A stretch of DNA of 64,000 nt from Paraburkholderia mimosarum LMG 23256 = NBRC 106338. GTDB lineage: Bacteria; Pseudomonadota; Gammaproteobacteria; Burkholderiales; Burkholderiaceae. Every line of letters starts with the position of its first letter. The first letter of the stretch is position 1. Below are positions 60,243-64,000 of the stretch, one piece after another. Under the pieces are notes generated by a model that was not told the DNA's origin, did not search any database, and was given only the letters and a program-made list of their open reading frames with translations. The stretch is from positions 1-64,000 of the forward strand of contig NZ_BBJJ01000024.1 of assembly GCF_000739815.1 (NCBI RefSeq), read 5' to 3'. The position numbers and the translations under genes are program-made.

Positions 60243-61481
60243 TTACATCTGCAGCAGCGTCTGGTCGACGGTCTGCTGGGTCTTGATGGTCTGCGCGTTC
60301 GCCTGGTAGTTGCGCTGGGCCGTGATCAGGTCGACGAGCTGGTTGGTCAGGTCGACGTTCGACGCTTCGAGCGCGCCGCCCGTGAGCGTGCCGTGGTTCG
60401 TGCTGCCCGGCGTGGAGACCTGCGCGACGCCCGAGGCGTTCGTTTCCTGGTACTGGTTGCCGCCGAGATCGATGAGGCCGTTCGGGTTGTTGAAGTTGGC
60501 GAGCACGATCTGGCCGAGCGCCATGGTTTGGCCGTTCGAGTAGTTGCCGGTGATGGTGCCGTCCGAGCCGATCGAAAAGTTCGCGAGCGTGCCGCTCGCG
60601 TAGCCGTCCTGCGCGAGACTGTTCACGCCGTTGGCCGAGCCGTACTGCGTCGTGCCCGTGAAGTCGAGCGTCAGCGCCTGCGGCGTCGTGGAGCCGTCCG
60701 TCGGGTTGATGCTGAACGAGAACGACGTGGTCCCGTTGGTCGTCGCCGGGGCCGTGGCCGTGATGCTCTGAAGCGCGCCGGCGCTGCTGAACTGCGCCGT
60801 GCCGAGCTTCGAAACCGCACCGCTCTGGCCCGCGTACACGTCCCACTGGCCGCTCGTCGCGTCCTTGACGAAGTACATGTTGACCTGCTGCGTGCCGCCT
60901 AGCGTGTCGTAGGTCGTGATCGACGTCGAATACGTGTAGCTCGTCGAATCCGTCGCGCTGAACGGCGTGGTGGTCGGCGTCGTCGCCTGGGCGTTCAGGT
61001 TCAGCTGCGCGGTGATGTTCTTCGTCGCGAGCGGCGCGATGTTGGTGGTCGGCACCTGGAGCGGCACGGTCTGCGCCGTATTGACCACGCCGGTGGAATT
61101 CGCGGCGTAGCCCATCAGGTCGTGGCCCGCCGCATCGGTGATAAAGCCGTTCTTGTTGAGCTGGAACACGCCGTTGCGCGAGTACGTGATCGTGCCGTTG
61201 TTCGACATCTGGAAGAAGCCGTTGCCGTTGATCGCCACATTGAGCGCCTGGCCCGTCGTGTTGATCGTGCCTTGCGCGAAGTCCTGCTGCACGGTCGAGA
61301 GCGCGGCGCCGAGGCCGATCTGGTTGCCCACGGACGTCGCGATGGTGTTCGCGTAGACGTCGGCGAACTGCGCCGTGCTCTGCTTGAAGCCGGTCGTGTT
61401 CGCGTTCGCGATGTTGTTGCCGATCACGTCGAGGTCGTTCGCCGACGCGTGGAGGCCGCTCAATCCTTGCTGGTAGCCCAT
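60243..61481 (-). CDS. flgE: FlgE, flagellar hook protein
   Basis: This 412-residue protein begins MGYQQGLSGLHASANDLDVIGNNIANANTTGFKQSTAQFADVYAN and ends ASNVDLTNQLVDLITAQRNYQANAQTIKTQQTVDQTLLQM. The intervening region is Thr/Ser-rich as in hook proteins. It polymerises into the hook after rod completion. It is 26 bp after flgD. Confidence 0.97.
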   Translation of the reverse strand: MGYQQGLSGLHASANDLDVIGNNIANANTTGFKQSTAQFADVYANTIATSVGNQIGLGAALSTVQQDFAQGTINTTGQALNVAINGNGFFQMSNNGTITYSRNGVFQLNKNGFITDAAGHDLMGYAANSTGVVNTAQTVPLQVPTTNIAPLATKNITAQLNLNAQATTPTTTPFSATDSTSYTYSTSITTYDTLGGTQQVNMYFVKDATSGQWDVYAGQSGAVSKLGTAQFSSAGALQSITATAPATTNGTTSFSFSINPTDGSTTPQALTLDFTGTTQYGSANGVNSLAQDGYASGTLANFSIGSDGTITGNYSNGQTMALGQIVLANFNNPNGLIDLGGNQYQETNASGVAQVSTPGSTNHGTLTGGALEASNVDLTNQLVDLITAQRNYQANAQTIKTQQTVDQTLLQM

Positions 61482-61507
61482 GTTTGTCTACTCCGCGTTT
61501 ATCGTGT

Positions 61508-62230
61508 TCAGAGAATGGCGGCGACGCTCGAAAGCGCGACCGTCTTGCCGTTGGCGAGCTTCAGGCCCGCGCTGCCGTCCGACTGCTGGACCACGCCCTG
61601 CACCTGGCTGGCGACGAGCGCCGTCGCCGTGGCGGACTGGCCGTTGGTCGTCGCGGTGGCGGTGACCTTGTAGGTGCCGTCGGCAACCGTGTTGCCCGCG
61701 CTGTCCTTGCCGTTCCACGTGACCGGCACGGTGCCGGCCGACTGCGCGCCGAGATCGAACGTGTTGACGACCTGGCCTGCCGCGTTGGTGATCGTGAGCT
61801 TCACATCCGAAACGGCCGAAGGCAGCGTGACGCCTAGTTGCGGCGCCGTGCCGCTCGACACCGTGGCGCTGCTGCCCGCCGCGAGCACGTTCGAGCCGAT
61901 CAGCAGCGCGGCCTGCGCGTTCTGGCCCGCCGACAGCTGCGTGGAGAGCGACGTGAGCGACGTGTTGAGCTGCTGGATCCCCGAAACCGTGTTGATCTGG
62001 GCGAGCTGCGAGGTCATCTGCGAGCTGTCCATCGGGTTGGTCGGATCCTGGTTCTGCAGCTGCGCGACGAGCAGCTGCAGGAACGTGGTCTGCAGGTTGC
62101 TGGCGCTCGTCGACGAGGACGAACCCGACGAACCCGCCGAGCTCGCCGAGCTCGTGCCGTTCATGGTGTCGAGCAGTTGCTGCGACACAGTGGTGGTGGT
62201 CCCACCGATGGTTGTGCTGCTGGAACTCAA
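61508..62230 (-). CDS. flgD: FlgD, hook cap / assembly protein
   Basis: This 240-residue protein has the FlgD N-terminal motif LQTTFLQLLVAQLQNQDPTNPMDSSQMTSQLAQINTVSGIQQLN and a C-terminal fibronectin-like domain (VPVTWNGKDSAGNTVADGTYKVTA). The start is taken as TTG at 62230, with GAGGAG 6 bp upstream; an ATG at 62281 would add 17 unrelated residues. It caps the growing hook. Confidence 0.93.
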   Translation of the reverse strand: MSSSSTTIGGTTTTVSQQLLDTMNGTSSASSAGSSGSSSSTSASNLQTTFLQLLVAQLQNQDPTNPMDSSQMTSQLAQINTVSGIQQLNTSLTSLSTQLSAGQNAQAALLIGSNVLAAGSSATVSSGTAPQLGVTLPSAVSDVKLTITNAAGQVVNTFDLGAQSAGTVPVTWNGKDSAGNTVADGTYKVTATATTNGQSATATALVASQVQGVVQQSDGSAGLKLANGKTVALSSVAAIL

Positions 62231-62363
62231 CGCGTTCTCCTCGATTGCGCTTCGTGCGTGGCGTGTGGTGGCGGGCGGCACAGGGTTTCGCGCCCGCTGG
62301 TCTCTGTATTGACTGCGTTCTATGAATTTGCTGCGCAGTGCTTGCGGCGACTCGACTGCCGGC

Positions 62364-62789
62364 TCAGGTGCCGATCGTCAGCGTCTTGAGCATCAGCTGC
62401 TTCGCCGTGTTCAGCGTTTCGACGTTGGCCTGGTACGAGCGCGACGCCGAGATCATGTTCACCATCTCCTGCACCGGATCGACGTTGGGCATCGTCACGT
62501 AGCCGTCGGCGTTGGCGGAAGGATTGGCGGGATCGTAGGTCTCTTTCATCGGCGTGGGGTCGTCGACCACGCCCGTCACCCTCACGCCGCCCACCTGCTG
62601 GCCCGAGGCCGTGCGCGCGCCGCCGAGCGGATTCACCGCGAACACGACCTGCTTCGCCTTGTAGGGCTGGCCGTCGGGGCCGGTCGTGCTGTCGGCGTTG
62701 GCGAGATTGGACGCCGTCACGTTCAGGCGCTGCGATTCCGCCGTCATGGCGGAGCCGGCAACGCTGAAGATGTTCATCAGGGATGGCAT
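62364..62789 (-). CDS. flgC: FlgC, proximal rod protein
   Basis: This 141-residue protein begins MPSLMNIFSVAGSAMTAESQRLNVTASNLANADSTTGPDGQPYKAKQVVF, a standard FlgC start, and ends with the rod helix EMVNMISASRSYQANVETLNTAKQLMLKTLTIGT. It lies 133 bp before flgD. Confidence 0.97.
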   Translation of the reverse strand: MPSLMNIFSVAGSAMTAESQRLNVTASNLANADSTTGPDGQPYKAKQVVFAVNPLGGARTASGQQVGGVRVTGVVDDPTPMKETYDPANPSANADGYVTMPNVDPVQEMVNMISASRSYQANVETLNTAKQLMLKTLTIGT

Positions 62790-62888
62790 GGTTTCATTGA
62801 CCTCACATCAAGTGCGCGGGACACGCGCGTTGGTCGCTGCTTGCTTGTTGCTTGCTCGTTGTTCGTGCGTTGGTCAGCGCTCGCTCGA

Positions 62889-63410
62889 TCAGCTCGAGCC
62901 CGACGTGATCGCGGACAGCATCGTCTTGATCTGCTGCGAGACCACCGTCATGCCCGACTCGAAGTGCAGCGCGTTGTCGGCAAACTGCACGCGCTCGGTG
63001 TCGAGATCGACCGTGTTGCCGTCCAGCGCAGGCTGCACCGGCACGCGATACATGAGCTGGCTCTTGTAGGTGTCGGCCGGGCCGCCCGTCGGGATCAGCT
63101 TCGCGTCGCCGGCGAGGTGAGCCGACTCCGTGGTCGCCATCTGCATGCCGCTCGTCACGCCTGCCGGCTGCGCCATCGCGAGCGGCTGGGCGTTGCCGCC
63201 CGCCGTGCGCGCCAAAGCCCCCGCCGTGCCGCTCACCGCGCCTTGCTGCCTGAGCGCGCCCGCGAGCGAGGCCGAGAAGTCCACGTCGCGCGCCTGGTAA
63301 CCGGGCGTGTCGGCGTTCGCGATGTTCGAGGAGATCAATGCCTGGCGCGTGGCGCGCACATCGAGCGCTTCGCGCCCAAAGGCGAATTCGGCATCGAGTT
63401 TGTCCAGCAT
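62889..63410 (-). CDS. flgB: FlgB, proximal rod protein
   Basis: This 173-residue protein begins MLDKLDAEFAFGREALDVRATRQALISSNIANADTPGYQARDVDF, the FlgB signature, and ends VQFADNALHFESGMTVVSQQIKTMLSAITSGSS. It is first in the flgBCDEFGHIJ operon and divergent from flgA. The ATG at 63410 is preferred over a longer frame that reaches the intergenic region. Confidence 0.97.
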   Translation of the reverse strand: MLDKLDAEFAFGREALDVRATRQALISSNIANADTPGYQARDVDFSASLAGALRQQGAVSGTAGALARTAGGNAQPLAMAQPAGVTSGMQMATTESAHLAGDAKLIPTGGPADTYKSQLMYRVPVQPALDGNTVDLDTERVQFADNALHFESGMTVVSQQIKTMLSAITSGSS

Positions 63411-63656
63411 CGGGCGTTCTCCGTGAGAAGAAAGGGGTCTCGGCGTGGGCGCGGCGGCTTCGCCATCGGCGGGAAATCCCGCGCAAACGTTAGGCGCGCA
63501 GCCCGAAGGCTTTTGCGCATGGAGTGGAATATTAGGCGCGGGTGGCAAGAACCAATCGGACGAATAGCCGGTAAAGCGCCCCTCTATTCGAAGCAAGCGA
63601 GCGGGGGCCGCCGCCTAGAATGCGAGGCGTGTCAATGCATTCGATGGAGAACGACG

Positions 63657-64000
63657 ATGCCGCAAACAGCCTCATTCCGCGAGCCGCGCGCCGGCCTGGA
63701 ACGGCGTGCGCGCGCGCTGTCGTGGGCTGTTTCACGGGCCGCTTCGTGGACCTGCGTGATGGCGTGCGCCCTTGGCGGCGCGCTCGCCCAGGCGCAAACC
63801 GCGGCGCAGACACAAGTACCGACCCAGGCACAGGCACAAACGCAGGCACAAACCCAGCCCCAGGGCGCGGGCGGCCAGATCTTCATTGCAGGCAACGGCG
63901 AGCGCGCCGGCGCCGACGCCGCGCAGATGAACGCGCTGCTCGCCGCTCCCGCGAAGCCCGCGGCGCGCAGCGCCGGCGCCGGCGTCGGCGCGGCGGCGAA
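63657..64000 (+). CDS. flgA: FlgA, P-ring assembly chaperone (5' fragment)
   Basis: The gene runs off the right edge; about 114 codons are visible. It begins MPQTASFREPRAGLERRARAL, has a signal-like hydrophobic segment (about residues 30-46, ending ALAQA) and a Gln/Thr/Ala-rich tract with QAQAQTQ repeats before GGQIFIAGNGERAG. The conserved SAF domain is outside the window, so the call rests on the signal peptide and on position divergent from flgB, the usual flgA location. GGAG precedes the ATG by 7 bp. Confidence 0.8.
   Translation, partial: MPQTASFREPRAGLERRARALSWAVSRAASWTCVMACALGGALAQAQTAAQTQVPTQAQAQTQAQTQPQGAGGQIFIAGNGERAGADAAQMNALLAAPAKPAARSAGAGVGAAA

Noticed and set aside
63567..63574. 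Sigma-28 promoter for flgA (GCCGGTAA)
   Set aside because: The -10 matches 7 of 8, but no TAAA-like -35 occurs 15 bp upstream, and flgA is normally an earlier-class gene.

Overview
The window is high-GC DNA (roughly two thirds G+C or more) with the gene content and order of a Burkholderiaceae chromosome, most like Paraburkholderia or Burkholderia. The genus is inferred from recalled synteny (slt / NDUFA9-like / GST / cca; pxpB-pxpC-pxpA-DUF969-DUF979; ahcY / holin-like / metF; a split fli-flg cluster), not from a search. No tRNA, rRNA, CRISPR array, insertion sequence or prophage was recognised.

Positions 1-33570 are mostly housekeeping and metabolism. From the left edge: the 5' end of glmU; a minus-strand group of a pteridine-reductase-type SDR, folB-like aldolase and ttcA; a plus-strand methyltransferase with a DUF2905 gene; a minus-strand group slt, NDUFA9-like, GST, cca; fau (5-formyl-THF cyclo-ligase); a winged-helix regulator divergent from a 5-oxoprolinase operon (pxpBCA) with a two-gene membrane protein pair; a TraB/GumN protein; a complete dipeptide-type ABC transporter (dppABCDF-like); an ahcY / holin-like / metF operon led by a clear S-adenosylhomocysteine riboswitch; lrgAB with a divergent LysR regulator; and a GMC oxidoreductase, an AidB-like acyl-CoA dehydrogenase and a coniferyl-aldehyde-dehydrogenase-like enzyme.

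Positions 33547-64000 are a flagellar cluster in several transcription units: (a) minus-strand fliS, fliT, a second FliK-like gene and a small FlhB-C-terminal-like gene; (b) fliE (minus) divergent from fliFGHIJK (plus); (c) fliLMNOPQR (plus); (d) flgKL (minus); (e) a ycgR-type PilZ brake gene (minus); (f) flgBCDEFGHIJ (minus), divergent from flgA, which runs off the right edge. Good sigma-28 (FliA) promoter matches lie upstream of fliS, flgK and ycgR, as expected for late flagellar genes.

The clearest accessory insertion is a lower-GC two-gene unit at 49492-50915 between fliR and flgL. It encodes a protein with a His-rich C-terminal domain like polymorphic-toxin tips, followed by a translationally coupled small protein, probably its immunity partner. 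Other notable items are the FlhB-C-like protein, which begins almost exactly where FlhB is autocleaved, beside a second FliK; a 14-copy 15-bp minisatellite next to the SAH riboswitch; a near-perfect 21-bp operator-like palindrome in front of pxpB; and paired hairpins with identical GTAG loops in the pxpA-DUF969 leader.
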